A DNA stretch of 64,000 bases from Pseudomonadota bacterium (GTDB lineage: Bacteria > Pseudomonadota > Gammaproteobacteria > Burkholderiales > Burkholderiaceae_B), in assembly GCA_023425645.1 (NCBI GenBank), contig JAFACG010000045.1, positions 1-64,000 on the forward strand, read 5' to 3'. Below, one piece after another: positions 21,431-31,780 of this stretch. Within the stretch, counting starts at the first letter, position 1. Every line of letters starts with the position of its first letter. The position numbers were made by a program, and so were the translations under genes. Under the pieces are notes generated by a model. It did not search any database and was not told the origin of the DNA. It worked only from the letters and a program-made list of their open reading frames with translations.

Positions 21431-22561
21431 ATGCCGGTATTGCTGAGCGCCGAACAGGCGGTGTCCCTGCCTGAGCTGGTACAGGAAATCAACAAGACCG
21501 GACTGGATTGCAAGCTGCCTCAGGGCGCCCAAGAGCCTATGCCCCGCATCCGGGGCCTAGGCTCTTTGCTTTCTGCGGGCCCGCAGGAAATCAGCTTTCT
21601 GTCCAATCCCAAGCTGCACGAGCTGCTGTCCCGGACACAGGCCGCGGCGGTCATCCTGACCCCGGAGGTTCATGCCGCGCTGGATTTCGAGCCGGCCTTC
21701 GCGCCTGTGCTCTGTCCCCAGCCTTATCTGATGTATGCACTGCTGGCGCAGCGCTTCGACCAGGTGCGCCTGTCCGGCCTGCCCAAGGGCATTCATCCCA
21801 GCGCCGTCGTCGACCCTTCCGCTGAAATCGGGGAAGGCGCGGCCATCGGGCCCTTCTGCGTGGTCGAAGCCGGTGCGCGCATCGGCCGCGGTTCGCGGCT
21901 GGGAGCCCACTGCGTCATTGGCGCGGGCTCCACGCTTGGCCAGGATTGCCTGCTGCATGCCCGCGTCACCCTCTATCATGGCGTGCGCGTGGGCGATCGC
22001 GCCATCCTGCATTCCGGCGTGGTGCTGGGCGCGGACGGTTTCGGTTTCGCGCCGGACCCCATCAAGGGCGACGGCGCCTGGGCCAAGATCGCGCAGATCG
22101 GCCAGGTCCGGATCGGCAACGATGTCGAAATCGGCGCCAACACCACGGTGGACCGCGGCGCCCTGGACGATACCGTGATCGGGGACGGCGTCAAGCTGGA
22201 CAATCAGATCATGATCGCCCACAACGTGCACGTGGGCGAGCACACCGCCATGGCCGCCTGCGTGGGCGTGGCCGGTTCCACGCAGATCGGGGCGCGCTGC
22301 ACCATCGCCGGCGCAGCCATGCTGTCCGGCCACATCCGTCTGGCGGACGACGTGCACGTGTCCGGGGGCACCGCCATCACGTCCAGCATCACCGAACCCG
22401 GCCGCTACACCGGGGTCTATCCTTTTGCGCCGCACCAGGACTGGCAGAAGAACGCCGCCGTCCTGGGGCAATTGGGCGGCCTGCGCCGCCGCCTGCGCTC
22501 GCTGGAGCGCCAGGCGGACGAGGGGGCCGATTCATCTCGTAACACACATAACCAGAACTAA
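21431..22561 (+). CDS. lpxD: UDP-3-O-acylglucosamine N-acyltransferase
   Basis: Third enzyme of lipid A synthesis, which adds the amide-linked hydroxyacyl chain. The N-terminal uridine-binding domain has [14 protein letters not shown]. The rest is a left-handed beta helix of hexapeptide repeats ([20 protein letters not shown] onwards), with the catalytic His in [11 protein letters not shown]. The length is 376 residues. It follows skp by 6 bases. Confidence 0.96.
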   Translation: MPVLLSAEQAVSLPELVQEINKTGLDCKLPQGAQEPMPRIRGLGSLLSAGPQEISFLSNPKLHELLSRTQAAAVILTPEVHAALDFEPAFAPVLCPQPYLMYALLAQRFDQVRLSGLPKGIHPSAVVDPSAEIGEGAAIGPFCVVEAGARIGRGSRLGAHCVIGAGSTLGQDCLLHARVTLYHGVRVGDRAILHSGVVLGADGFGFAPDPIKGDGAWAKIAQIGQVRIGNDVEIGANTTVDRGALDDTVIGDGVKLDNQIMIAHNVHVGEHTAMAACVGVAGSTQIGARCTIAGAAMLSGHIRLADDVHVSGGTAITSSITEPGRYTGVYPFAPHQDWQKNAAVLGQLGGLRRRLRSLERQADEGADSSRNTHNQN

Positions 22562-22576
22562 GCAGGACAAGAAAAA

Positions 22577-23032
22577 ATGGAACTCGACATTCGACAAATC
22601 ATGGATCGCCTACCCCATCGCTACCCGATGCTGCTGGTCGATCGCGTGCTGGAAATGGTGCCGGGCAAGAGTATCGTGGCCATCAAGAATGTGTCGATGA
22701 ACGAGCCTTTCTTCACGGGCCACTTTCCGCATCACCCCGTGATGCCGGGCGTGCTGATCATCGAAGCCATGGCCCAGGCCGCTGCGCTGTTCTCCTTCAC
22801 CGACCCCGAAGACCCCTACGCAAAAGTGGACAACAAGCTGGCCTACTACCTGGTGGGCGTGGATGGTGCGCGCTTTCGCAAGCCCGTGCTGCCCGGCGAT
22901 CAGCTGCGCCTGGAAGTCGAGGCCGACCGCATCAGCCGTGCCTTGTGCAAGTACACGGGGCGCGCCCTGGTGGACGGCCAGGTCGTGGCCGAGGCCAAGC
23001 TCATGTGCGCCATCCGTCAACTGGAAGAGTAA
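22577..23032 (+). CDS. fabZ: (3R)-hydroxyacyl-ACP dehydratase FabZ
   Basis: Hot-dog-fold dehydratase of fatty acid elongation, sitting at the branch between fatty acids and lipid A acyl chains. The active-site segment [10 protein letters not shown] is at residues 49-58, with Glu63 in the following helix. The length is 151 residues. Its location between lpxD and lpxA is conserved in proteobacteria. Confidence 0.97.
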   Translation: MELDIRQIMDRLPHRYPMLLVDRVLEMVPGKSIVAIKNVSMNEPFFTGHFPHHPVMPGVLIIEAMAQAAALFSFTDPEDPYAKVDNKLAYYLVGVDGARFRKPVLPGDQLRLEVEADRISRALCKYTGRALVDGQVVAEAKLMCAIRQLEE

Positions 23033-23035
23033 TTT

Positions 23036-23824
23036 ATGCGTATCCATGAAACGGCCATCATCGAAGCGGGGGCGACCCTGGCCGATGATGTCGAAGTCGG
23101 CGCCTACAGCATCATCGGGGCCAACGTCACGATAGGGGCGGGCACCAAGGTGGGCCCGCACTGCGTGATCGACGGCCATACCACCATAGGCCGCGACAAT
23201 CATTTCTACCGTTTCTGCTCCATCGGCGGCATGCCCCAGGACAAGAAGTATGCCGGCGAACCCACCCGCCTGGAGATCGGGGACGGCAACACCGTCCGGG
23301 AATACGTCACCATCAATACCGGCACCATGCAGGACGTGGGCGTGACCCGCGTCGGCAGCGACAACTGGATCATGGCTTACGTGCATATCGCGCATGATTG
23401 CCAGGTGGGAGACCACACCATCATCGCCAACAGCGTGCAGCTGGCCGGGCATATCCACATCGGCGACTGGGCCATCCTGGGCGGCATGACCGCGGTGCAC
23501 CAGTTCGTGCGCATCGGCGCGCACAGCATGATAGGCGGCACCAGCTCGGTGCGCCAGGACATCCCTCCCTACGTCATCGGCGCGGGCGATCCCTTCCGCC
23601 CCGTGGGCATCAACAGCGAAGGCCTGGGCCGGCGCGGCTTCACGCCCGACTCCATCGCCGCCGTCAAGGAGTGCTACAAGCTGCTCTATCGGCGCAAGCT
23701 CACCATCGAGCAGGCGGCCGAGGAAATGCAGCAGCTGCAGCAGGCCCAGCCTGACAGCGCCGCCGCCATCCAGATCATGGTGGACTTCCTGAACGCCTCC
23801 AGCCGGGGCATCTCCCGACCATGA
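23036..23824 (+). CDS. lpxA: UDP-N-acetylglucosamine acyltransferase
   Basis: First enzyme of lipid A synthesis. The body is a left-handed beta helix from residue 1 ([20 protein letters not shown]). The catalytic His is in [13 protein letters not shown], followed by a C-terminal helical domain. The length of 262 residues fits. The stop overlaps the lpxB start by 4 bases (ATGA), so the two are coupled. Confidence 0.97.
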   Translation: MRIHETAIIEAGATLADDVEVGAYSIIGANVTIGAGTKVGPHCVIDGHTTIGRDNHFYRFCSIGGMPQDKKYAGEPTRLEIGDGNTVREYVTINTGTMQDVGVTRVGSDNWIMAYVHIAHDCQVGDHTIIANSVQLAGHIHIGDWAILGGMTAVHQFVRIGAHSMIGGTSSVRQDIPPYVIGAGDPFRPVGINSEGLGRRGFTPDSIAAVKECYKLLYRRKLTIEQAAEEMQQLQQAQPDSAAAIQIMVDFLNASSRGISRP

Positions 23825-25086
23825 CCATGCCTCAAGGTGCAGGCCGCCCGGGCGCGGGCTTGCGCGGCCCGGGTTCGTCGGGCCTGACCGTCGGCATGGT
23901 GGCGGGCGAGCCGTCGGGCGACCTGCTGGCGGCCCGCATCATCCAGGGCCTGCGCCAGAGCGACGCACAGCTCCTGGTCGAAGGCATAGGCGGTCCCGAA
24001 ATGGCCGCCGGGCAATTCCGCCAGCACTACCCCATGGATGCCCTGACGGTCTTCGGCTACGTGGAGGCGCTCAAGCGCATTCCCGGCCTGGTATCCACCT
24101 ACCTGGGCATGCGCAATCACTGGCTGCGTCATCGCCCCGACGTCTTCGTGGGCATAGACGCGCCCGATTTCAATCTGCGCCTGGAGCAGCGGCTGCGCCA
24201 GGCGGGCGTGCCTACCGTGCATTTCGTCGGCCCGTCCATCTGGGCCTGGCGCTACGAACGCATCCACAAGATCCGCGAAGCAGTCTCGCACATGCTGGTG
24301 CTGTTTCCCTTCGAGACCGAGATCTACGAAAAGGAAGGCATTCCCGTCACTTACGTAGGCCATCCGCTGGCCGCCAATATTCCCTTGCAGCCCGACAAGC
24401 AGGATGCGCGTCGCCGCCTGGGCCTGCAAGGGCAGGGCCGCGTGCTGGGCGTGTTGCCGGGCAGCCGTTCCTCGGAGGTGCGTCTGCTGGCGCCCCGTTT
24501 TCTCAGGACTGTTCAACTGCTGCAGCGGCAGGACCCGGATCTGACCGTTCTGGTGCCCATGGTCAATGCCCGGCGCCGCCGGGAGTTCGAGCAGGCGCTG
24601 GCGCAGTGCCCGGTGCGCAATCTGCACGTGATCGACGGCGACACGCCCGGCGTGCGCGCGCCTGACGCTCAGGGCGTGGTGCGCCCGGCGGCCTGGAGCG
24701 TCATGGAAGCCAGCGATGCGGTGCTGGTGGCCAGCGGCACGGCCAGCCTGGAGACGGCGCTGTACAAGCGCCCCATGGTCATCTCCTATGTGCTGACGCC
24801 GATGATGGAGCGCATCATACGCTGGAAGTCGGGCCAGGACCGTCCCTATGTTCCGTGGGTGGGTCTGCCCAATGTGCTGGCCCGGGACTTCGTCGTGCCG
24901 GAACTGCTCCAGGAAGACGCCGAGCCCGAAAAGCTGGCGCGCGAATGCTGGAAGGCGCTCACGGACCAGGACTACGTCAGGCATATCGAACAGGTCTTCA
25001 CCCAGATGCATCAGCAGTTGCGCCGCGACACGCCGGCCCTGGCGGCAGACGTCATCCTGAAGCTGGCGCGCGAACATGCAGGTTGA
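23821..25086 (+). CDS. lpxB: Lipid-A-disaccharide synthase
   Basis: Family 19 glycosyltransferase that couples UDP-2,3-diacylglucosamine to lipid X at the inner membrane. The signature [18 protein letters not shown] is near the N-terminus, and the C-terminal donor site includes [18 protein letters not shown]. The length is 421 residues, with a slightly longer, Gly/Pro-rich N-terminus before residue 20. It overlaps lpxA by 4 and rnhB by 11 bases. Confidence 0.96.
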   Translation: MTMPQGAGRPGAGLRGPGSSGLTVGMVAGEPSGDLLAARIIQGLRQSDAQLLVEGIGGPEMAAGQFRQHYPMDALTVFGYVEALKRIPGLVSTYLGMRNHWLRHRPDVFVGIDAPDFNLRLEQRLRQAGVPTVHFVGPSIWAWRYERIHKIREAVSHMLVLFPFETEIYEKEGIPVTYVGHPLAANIPLQPDKQDARRRLGLQGQGRVLGVLPGSRSSEVRLLAPRFLRTVQLLQRQDPDLTVLVPMVNARRRREFEQALAQCPVRNLHVIDGDTPGVRAPDAQGVVRPAAWSVMEASDAVLVASGTASLETALYKRPMVISYVLTPMMERIIRWKSGQDRPYVPWVGLPNVLARDFVVPELLQEDAEPEKLARECWKALTDQDYVRHIEQVFTQMHQQLRRDTPALAADVILKLAREHAG

Positions 25087-25696
25087 ATTGTTTGCCTTAG
25101 ATCCGGCAGCCGGCCTGGTCGCGGGCCTGGACGAGGCCGGCCGGGGGCCTTTGGCCGGTCCGGTATTCGCCGCCGCCGTGATCCTGGATCCGGCCAGGCC
25201 CATTGCCGGCCTGAATGACTCCAAGAAGCTGACCGCGCGCCGCCGCGAAGAGCTGGCGGCCCGGATCAAGGAGCGCGCCCTGGCCTGGGAGATCGCCAGC
25301 GCCAGCGTTGCTGAGATCGACGACATCAATATTCTGCAGGCCGCCATGCTGGCCATGCGGCGCGCCTGCAATGCGCTGGCTGCAAGGCCCGACCAGGCCC
25401 TGGTCGACGGCAACCGGGTCCCGGCAGGGCTGTGCTGTCCCGCCGTCGCCCTGGTCAAGGGAGACGCCACCCAGCCGGCCATCTCGGCCGCGTCCATCCT
25501 GGCCAAAACGGCGCGCGACGCGTACTGCATGGAGCTGCACGCCCGCTTTCCACAGTATGGTTTCGACCAGCACAAAGGCTACGGCACCGCGCTGCACCTG
25601 GAGCGCCTGGCCCTGCACGGCGCCTGTGAAGAACACCGCCGCAGTTTTGCGCCGGTGCGCCAAACCCTGTTAGGTAATTCCCATGAGGTTGATTGA
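25076..25696 (+). CDS. rnhB: Ribonuclease HII
   Basis: Cleaves RNA in RNA-DNA hybrids and removes misincorporated ribonucleotides. The catalytic [12 protein letters not shown] holds Asp19 and Glu20, a third Asp is in ALVDGNR, and [12 protein letters not shown] is the downstream motif. The length is 206 residues. It overlaps lpxB at its start and the SpoU gene at its end, so it is tightly coupled, as in E. coli lpxB-rnhB. Confidence 0.95.
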   Translation: MQVELFALDPAAGLVAGLDEAGRGPLAGPVFAAAVILDPARPIAGLNDSKKLTARRREELAARIKERALAWEIASASVAEIDDINILQAAMLAMRRACNALAARPDQALVDGNRVPAGLCCPAVALVKGDATQPAISAASILAKTARDAYCMELHARFPQYGFDQHKGYGTALHLERLALHGACEEHRRSFAPVRQTLLGNSHEVD

Positions 25697-26465
25697 ATCC
25701 AAGGACAACGCCCTGTTCAAGCGCGTGCAGCGCCTGGCGCATGACAGGCGCGAAGTGGACGGCGCCGAGCAGCTGGTGTGGCTGGAAGGCATACATTTAT
25801 GCCAGATGTGGCTGGAGCACCGCGGCCTGCCGGAACTGGCGGTCTTCGAACTGGATCGTCACAGTGACGAGTTGCTGGAGCTGGCGCGGTTCCTGCCTGG
25901 CCGCGCCTGCGTGACCTTCAGTGCATCGCTGATGAATGCGGTGTCCCAGGTGGGGCAGGGGCAGGGCGTGGGTTTCGTGGTGCGCGTGCCGCGCGCCACG
26001 CAGTGGACCCCGCCGAGCGGGCGCGCCTTGTTGCTGGACCAGGTGCAGGATCCCGGCAATGTGGGCACCGTGCTGCGCACGGCCGTGGCTGTGGGCCTGG
26101 AGGCCGTCTACCTGACGCCGGGCTGTGCCAGCGTGTGGTCCCAGAAGGTGCTGCGCAGCGCCCAGGGGGCCCATTTCTCCATCCAGCTGCACGAGCAGGT
26201 GGACGGCGCTGATCTGCTGGTCAAGGCCGGGCTGCCGGTGCTGGTGACTTCGCTGGAGCAGGGCGCCACGGACCTGTACGAGACCGCCTTGCCCGATGCC
26301 GGCGTCTGGGTCTTCGGCAACGAAGGCCAGGGCGTCAGTCCGGCTCTGGCGGCGCTGGCCAGCCAGCGCCTGTTCATTCCTCAGGCCCCTGGCGTCGAGT
26401 CTCTGAACGTGGCCATCGCCACGGCCTTGTGTCTGTACGAGCAACGGCGCCAGCACCGCGCCTGA
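25683..26465 (+). CDS. TrmH/SpoU-family RNA 2'-O-methyltransferase
   Basis: SPOUT-fold methyltransferase with an N-terminal RNA-binding part ([19 protein letters not shown]). Its three SpoU motifs are [26 protein letters not shown] and [17 protein letters not shown]; the last two form the SAM-binding knot. The length is 260 residues. The exact rRNA or tRNA target cannot be told from sequence. It overlaps rnhB by 14 bases and closes the long plus-strand run. Confidence 0.9.
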   Translation: MRLIESKDNALFKRVQRLAHDRREVDGAEQLVWLEGIHLCQMWLEHRGLPELAVFELDRHSDELLELARFLPGRACVTFSASLMNAVSQVGQGQGVGFVVRVPRATQWTPPSGRALLLDQVQDPGNVGTVLRTAVAVGLEAVYLTPGCASVWSQKVLRSAQGAHFSIQLHEQVDGADLLVKAGLPVLVTSLEQGATDLYETALPDAGVWVFGNEGQGVSPALAALASQRLFIPQAPGVESLNVAIATALCLYEQRRQHRA

Positions 26466-26598
26466 GAACACCTGCGCGCAAGCTCGTCTTCATTCCACGT
26501 GCTTCTTGCCTGGAGCGTTTTTTAGGCTTTTTGCTGTTTGTTGGCGGGGCTGCAACCGTATTGGCGAGGCCTTTTGGGACCAAGCGTAGGAAGACTCG

Positions 26599-26761
26599 GT
26601 TTTCTTGAGGCGGGCCTGGGCGGGCCGGCTTGGCTGGATCCTTCGCCCGTGCTGCGCACGGGTTCCCTTGTCAGCACGCCCCTTGCCTCCCACCCCGACG
26701 TCCTGCCAAGGCGAAGGCCCTGACTCGCCCGCCGGTCCGCCCAGGCCCGCCTCAAGAAAAC
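26599..26761. repeat. 31-bp inverted repeat pair with 101-bp spacer
   Basis: Left arm 26599-26629 (starts GTTTTCTTGAGGCGGGCC) and right arm 26731-26761 (ends GGCCCGCCTCAAGAAAAC) are reverse complements with one mismatch. Outside the arms a TTGGG(A)CCAAG element recurs in matching orientation. Inside, CCTTCGCC (26639) pairs with GGCGAAGG (26710), and the centre holds a 7-bp hairpin CCCGTGC/GCACGGG. The 524 bases from 26466 to 26989 contain no convincing gene. A REP/MITE-like element is possible. Confidence 0.75.
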
Positions 26762-26989
26762 AGCACCGCTTTACTTGGCCCAAACGGCGGTGTCCAGGCA
26801 GTATCAAGACATCGAGTGAAGGCTCCATGGTGAAGACCAGGTAGAGCATTTTTATTGGTGGGACGCCTTCATCGGTGGAACGATAAGGTGGCCATTGTGA
26901 GCCGTCCACTGCTTGAACGGCGTCTTTACAAAGGCCAGCTTTCTTATCGAACATCCGATCCTAGACAGACAATCGACGACGAACACTTC

Positions 26990-28382
26990 TTATTCGGAAA
27001 CGCCGTTCTGGTCGACGTGCCCCGTCAGTTTTCGCAGGTACGCCACTGTCAACACCAGCGCCACCACGCCGAAAGTCATCAGCGCTTCGTAGCGGAACTC
27101 TTTGGAAAGCACCATGTAGCCTAGCACGCTCAGGATCAAGGCAATCGCCGCCCAGGTCAGGTAGGGGAACAGCCACATCTTGAACGAAATCTGTTCGCCC
27201 TTGCGCTCGGACCTGGTCCTCATGCAGAGCTGTGATACGGCAATGACCAGGTATACCAGGAGCGCGATGGCGCCCGTTGTGGAAAGCAGGAATGAGAAGA
27301 CCTTTCCGGGGGCCAGATAGTTGATGAAGCAGCCCACGAATCCCGCCAAGGTCGAGCCCAGCACGGCTGCTTGCGGCACGCCATTGCGTGAAATGCGCGA
27401 GAACAGGCGCGGGGCGCTGTCACGGGTGGACAGCGAATAGATCATGCGCGAGGCCGTGTAAAGACCCGAATTCATGCAACTCGTCACGGCCACCAGCACG
27501 ACCAGGTCCATGATGAATTTGGCCGAGGGCACGTTCATCAGTTCCAGCGCGCGCTGGAAAGAACCGACTTCCAGCAGGCGGGCGTCGTTCCAAGGCACGA
27601 TCATGACGGTCAGCAGGATCGAAAATACATAGAAAAAAGCGATCCGGTACACCACCAGATTGATGGCCTTGCGAATCTTCTCGGCGGGTCGTTCGGTCTC
27701 GCCCGCCGCGATGGTCACGATCTCTGCGCCGAAAAAGGAGAATATGGATGATCAGCATCCCCTTGAGCACCGCGCCGAAGCCGTGGGGCATCAGTCCATC
27801 GGGATGGGCGGCCATGGCGATGCGGGCGCCATTATTGAATGGCCAGACGCCAAGCAAGGCGCATGTGGCGGCAACGATGAACGCTACGATGGCCAGGACC
27901 TTGACGATTGCGAACCAGTACTCGAACGCGCCAAAGCTCTTGACGCTGATCAGGTTGGTGATCGTCAGCCCGAGTACGATGGCTGCTGCAAACGCTCAGG
28001 AGGCGATGCCTGGCGCCCACTGATGCAGAATGCCCGCTCCGGCAATGGCTTCGACGGGAATGATGAGCACCCAGAACCATCAGTAGAGCCAGCCTATGCC
28101 AAAACCCGCCCAAGGGCCGATGGCGCGCGCCGCATAGGTGGAAAAAGACCCGCTGTCGGGATTGGCCACCGCCATTTCGCCAAGCATGCGCATCACCAGC
28201 AGCACCAGCAGGCCGGCCATCACATACGACAGCACCACAGCCGGCCCCGCCTTCGAGATGGCCGTGGCCGAGCTGATGAACAGGCCCGCTCCGATGATCC
28301 CGGCGATCGAGATCATGGTCATCTGGGGCGACGTCAAGCTGTGGTTCAGTCCTTCTCGAGGTTCACTGGAAGCATCAGGCAT
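26990..28382 (-). pseudogene. GabP-type amino acid permease, disrupted
   Basis: The translated pieces cover a whole APC-family amino acid permease similar to the GABA permease GabP. The N-terminus is MTMISIAGIIGAGLFISSA, the middle AAIVLGLTITNLISVKSF, and the C-terminus FLLSTTGAIALLVYLVIAVS. The frame is broken three times: TGA at 28080-28082 (after GIGWLY) and TGA at 27996-27998 (after PGIAS), both at sites where homologues have Trp, plus one extra base near 27743 before FSFFGAEIVTIAAGE. No full product can be made unless these are sequencing errors. It lies downstream of amaB on the same strand, so it probably once imported a substrate for that pathway. Confidence 0.9.
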
Positions 28383-28499
28383 TGTCTCTACCACCTTGCA
28401 TATTACGCCCCCCTTGTGGGGAGGCGGCTTGCCGCGTCTTGCTGGAAAGGGTCTGGAAGCCGCTTCTCCCATGCGAGGCAGGCCAGGACGTCCAGGCAT

Positions 28500-30029
28500 T
28501 CAGACGTGAAACTTCACGCCCTGCGCCAGCGGGAGTTCCCGCGAATAGTTGATGGTGTTGGTGGCGCGGCGCATGTAGTTCTTCCATGCGTCGGAACCGG
28601 ATTCGCGGCCGCCGCCGGTCTCTTTCTCGCCCCCGAACGCCCCCCCGATCTCGGCTCCCGAGGTGCCGATGTTGACGTTGGCAATGCCGCAGTCCGAGCC
28701 TGAGGCGGACAGGAAATGTTCGGCCTCGCGCAGGTCGTTGGTAAAAATCGCCGAGGATAGGCCCTGCGGCACGTCATTCTGCAAGGCAATGGCATCCTCG
28801 AACTGCTCATAGGCGAGGACGTAGAGAATAGGCGCGAAGGTTTCCTGGCGCACGGTATCGGTCTGGGCATTCATTTCGACGATGGCCGGGCGTACGTAGT
28901 AGCCGTCGGGGGCTTGCGGCATGTCCACGCGTGCGCCGCCGTAGACCTGCCCGCCTTCGGCTTTGGCGCAGTCCAGGGCTGCCTGGAACGCTTCATAGCT
29001 GGCTTTGTCGATCAGCGGCCCTACCAGGGTCTGCGCGTCCAGGGGATGGCCGATCGGCAGCTTTTCATAAACGGTTTTCAGACGGGAGAGCAGCGCGCCC
29101 TTGACGCTGGCATGCACGATGAGCCGGCGCGTGGAGGTACAGCGCTGGCCGGCCGTGCCGGCAGCCGCGAAAACGATGCCGCGCAGCGCCAGATCCAGGT
29201 CCGCGCTGGGAGTGATGATCACAGCGTTATTGCCTCCCAACTCCAGGAGCGAGCGGCCAAAGCGCCGCGCCACGCGCGGGCCGACCTCGCGGCCCATGCG
29301 GGTGCTGCCGGTCGCCGAGACCAGTGCAACCTTGCGGCTGTCCACGATCACTTCTCCCAGGCTGCGGTCGCCAAGCACCAACTGATTCAAATGGGATGGC
29401 GCCTTGTCGAAGCGCTCGAGCGCGCGCTCGAACAAGGCTTGCGAGGCGAGCGCCGTCAGCGGCGTCTTCTCCGAGGGCTTCCACACCACGGCGTTGCCGG
29501 TCACCAATGCCAGGGCGGCATTCCAGGCCCATACGGCGACCGGGAAGTTGAAGGCGGTGATCACGCCCACGACTCCCAAGGGATGCCAGGTTTCCATCAT
29601 GCGGTGGCCAGGGCGTTCGGAAGCGATGGTCAGGCCATGGAGCTGGCGGGAGAGGCCGACGGCGAAGTCGCAGATGTCTATCATCTCCTGCACTTCTCCC
29701 AGGCCTTCAGTCAGGATCTTGCCGGTCTCCAGCGAAACCAGCCGGCCCAGCCTCTCTTTTCCGGCTCGCAATTCCTCGCCAAGAAGGCGAACCAGTTCAC
29801 CGCGCTGCGGAGCGGGCACGTCGCGCCACTCGAGACTGGCGGCCTGCGCCTGATCGATGATCAAGGCGACTTGTTCGGCGGACTGGGCATGCGGGCGGCC
29901 GATCACTGAACCGTCGATGGGCGTGCACACTTCCAGATTGCCGTTCAGATAGAGGGCCGGGTCCACGCCCAGTTCCTGCAGTATGGATTGGCAGAGCTCA
30001 GGGGCGGGCAGACATGGTGGATTGGACAT
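28500..30029 (-). CDS. amaB: Alpha-aminoadipic semialdehyde / piperideine-6-carboxylate dehydrogenase (ALDH7 family)
   Basis: NAD-dependent aldehyde dehydrogenase of the antiquitin type that oxidises 2-aminoadipate semialdehyde to 2-aminoadipate in lysine/pipecolate breakdown. Asn161 (TAFNFPVAVW), Glu263 (LLELGGNNAV) and the nucleophile Cys297 (GTAGQRCTSTRR) are present. The ALDH7-specific tail GGEKETGGGRESGSDAWKNY is intact. The start ATG at 30029 is preceded by AGGAG; length 509 residues. It is divergent from amaA and upstream of the broken permease. The substrate is assigned from the family signature and the pairing with amaA, as in Pseudomonas putida. Confidence 0.88.
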   Translation of the reverse strand: MSNPPCLPAPELCQSILQELGVDPALYLNGNLEVCTPIDGSVIGRPHAQSAEQVALIIDQAQAASLEWRDVPAPQRGELVRLLGEELRAGKERLGRLVSLETGKILTEGLGEVQEMIDICDFAVGLSRQLHGLTIASERPGHRMMETWHPLGVVGVITAFNFPVAVWAWNAALALVTGNAVVWKPSEKTPLTALASQALFERALERFDKAPSHLNQLVLGDRSLGEVIVDSRKVALVSATGSTRMGREVGPRVARRFGRSLLELGGNNAVIITPSADLDLALRGIVFAAAGTAGQRCTSTRRLIVHASVKGALLSRLKTVYEKLPIGHPLDAQTLVGPLIDKASYEAFQAALDCAKAEGGQVYGGARVDMPQAPDGYYVRPAIVEMNAQTDTVRQETFAPILYVLAYEQFEDAIALQNDVPQGLSSAIFTNDLREAEHFLSASGSDCGIANVNIGTSGAEIGGAFGGEKETGGGRESGSDAWKNYMRRATNTINYSRELPLAQGVKFHV

Positions 30030-30457
30030 GGGTTTCAGCTCCTGTAGAGGCTCATGGTAAGAAATGAGTGACAGCAGACAGGGAAATTATTTCACCGTCC
30101 GGCATATCTGTTCCCTATAGGAAACCCTAGCCGCGGCCATGTACTTTCATGGCGGGCGCAACCCGCGTCGCAGGCGTGAAACAGAAGGGCTGTGCGACCA
30201 TGATTTCCTGGCAACGTCTTGAAACCATGTTTCGCAAATTTCCGGATACATTGAAGGGACTGTGCCGCGACGGCCCGTCCTTCCCCTGTCCTTGGGAGGG
30301 CGTCGAGCATAAGAGCCATGCAGCCGATGCCGCCCGGGATGCATTCGATATCCGGCAAGAGGCTTCAGGCGCAGACAATGGACGAGATCGCGCTTCATGC
30401 ACATTTCCAGCAGGGCTCTCTGGATGTGATGCGGGCGCGCTTCATGCGAGGACAGTC
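30030..30457. other. amaB/amaA divergent intergenic region
   Basis: 428 bases between divergent amaB and amaA. The amaB-proximal part is AT-richer (AAATTATTTCACC around 30085, ATCTGTTCCCTATAGG around 30107) and is the best place for promoters, but no clean -35/-10 pair was found. The amaA-proximal half has coding-like composition and includes the small frame described separately. Confidence 0.4.
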
Positions 30458-30461
30458 ATGA
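30318..30461 (+). CDS. Possible 47-residue ORF, or 3' remnant of a lost gene, coupled to amaA
   Basis: The frame reads MQPMPPGMHSISGKRL, then QAQTMDEIALHAHFQQ, and ends VMRARFMRGQS. Its TGA overlaps the amaA start (ATGA). The end of this frame looks protein-like and its 4-base overlap is typical of operon neighbours, yet no ribosome-binding site or family was recognised. It may be the tail of a deleted upstream gene or a small real protein. Confidence 0.25.
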   Translation: MQPMPPGMHSISGKRLQAQTMDEIALHAHFQQGSLDVMRARFMRGQS

Positions 30462-31744
30462 ACGATGATCAACGCAGCCATGGACTGTGGGAGGCCAGCG
30501 CCCCGGCTGCGCCTGCGGCCGCCCGGCTGGCGGGTCATGCGGGGGCCGTGGACGTCGTCATTGTCGGCGGCGGTTTCACGGGCCTGTCCGCCGCACTGCA
30601 CTTGTGCGAGGGCGGGGCCGACGTCGTCTTGCTGGAGGCCGAAGAATTCGGCTTTGGCGGTTCGGGCCGCAATGTCGGCCTGGTCAATGCGGGACTATGG
30701 GCCATGCCTCGCACATTGGCTGATCTTCTCGGCCCCGTATACGGACAGCGCCTTTTGCAGTTGCTCGGCAATGCGCCCGAACTGGTCTATCAGCTCGTGG
30801 ACAGGCACGGCATGGACTGCCAGGCCGTGCGCAACGGGACGCTGCACTGCGCTGTCGGGGCCCGGGGGCTGAAGGAGATCCAGGAGCGCTGGCGGCAATG
30901 GAAGGAGGCCGGCGCGCCGGTCGAGCTTCTGGATGCTGGCTCCACGGCGCGGGCCGTGGGCACCACCGCGTACAGCGGCAGCCTGCTCGATCGCCGCGCC
31001 GGCACCATCCAGCCTCTGGCCTACGTGCGCGGCCTTGCCCATGCGGCAGCCAATGCGGGGGCGCGCCTGCACACGCGCAGCCGTGTCGTTTCCGTCCAGG
31101 ACCGGCAGACTCATTGGCAAGTCCGGACGGCCGAAGGACGGGTCGATGCAAAATGGATCGTGGTGGCCACGGACGCCTATACCCGCGACATCTGGCCCGA
31201 ACTGCAGCAGCAACAGGTTCGCCTGCCTTACTTCAATATGGCCACGCGTCCGCTCGGCGAGGGCCTGCGCGCCCGTATCCTGCCGAACCGGGAAGGCGTC
31301 TGGGATACCAGGAAAGTGCTGTCCTCATTCCGGTTCGATCGGGACGGCCGCCTGGTGTTCGGCAGTGTCGGCGCTCTGCGCGGGGCGGGCGCCCGCGTCC
31401 ATGAAAACTGGGGGCGCCGCGCGCTGGCCAAGCTGTTTCCGGAGCTGGGCAAGGTGGAGTTCGAGTACGAATGGTACGGGCAGATCGGCATGACCGCCGA
31501 TGCCCTGCCGCGCTTGCACCAGCTTGCCCGCAACACCGTCAGCTTCACCGGCTACAACGGTCGCGGCATCGCGCCGGGCACGACGCTGGGGCGCGAACTG
31601 GCGCGCCTGATTCTTGGCCGGATAGACATCATGGACCTGCCCCTGCCGCTGAGCGATCCGGAAAAAGCCGCGTTCAAGCCTGTGCGCGAAGCGTTCTATG
31701 AATACGGGGCCGTCGCCGCGCATGCGGCAGGTGCCCGCTTCTGA
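30458..31744 (+). CDS. amaA: FAD-dependent L-pipecolate oxidase (AmaA-like)
   Basis: DAO/GlyA-family flavoprotein expected to oxidise L-pipecolate to piperideine-6-carboxylate, feeding AmaB. The FAD motif VDVVIVGGGFTGLSAALHL is at residues 31-49. GSGRNVGLVNAG, LLDRRAGTIQPLAY, GVWDTRKVLSS and TGYNGRGIAPGT match the pattern I recall for P. putida AmaA. The start ATG at 30458, with GAGGACA upstream, gives 428 residues; the long extension upstream is not family-like. A related gamma-glutamylputrescine-type oxidase is the main alternative; the neighbouring amaB favours pipecolate. Confidence 0.82.
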   Translation: MNDDQRSHGLWEASAPAAPAAARLAGHAGAVDVVIVGGGFTGLSAALHLCEGGADVVLLEAEEFGFGGSGRNVGLVNAGLWAMPRTLADLLGPVYGQRLLQLLGNAPELVYQLVDRHGMDCQAVRNGTLHCAVGARGLKEIQERWRQWKEAGAPVELLDAGSTARAVGTTAYSGSLLDRRAGTIQPLAYVRGLAHAAANAGARLHTRSRVVSVQDRQTHWQVRTAEGRVDAKWIVVATDAYTRDIWPELQQQQVRLPYFNMATRPLGEGLRARILPNREGVWDTRKVLSSFRFDRDGRLVFGSVGALRGAGARVHENWGRRALAKLFPELGKVEFEYEWYGQIGMTADALPRLHQLARNTVSFTGYNGRGIAPGTTLGRELARLILGRIDIMDLPLPLSDPEKAAFKPVREAFYEYGAVAAHAAGARF

Positions 31745-31780
31745 CGTTCTCCCGCATCCTGGAGCCGGCAGGCCGTTGCG

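Noticed and set aside
26490..26954. Minus-strand frame across the inverted repeat
   Set aside because: It translates the repeat arms themselves into Pro/Arg/Gly-rich text, with no start signal or homology pattern.
27996..28082. TGA read as tryptophan in the permease gene (recoding)
   Set aside because: All other genes in the window use TGA as stop and TGG for Trp, and this gene also has a frameshift, so mutation or sequencing error is the simpler reading.
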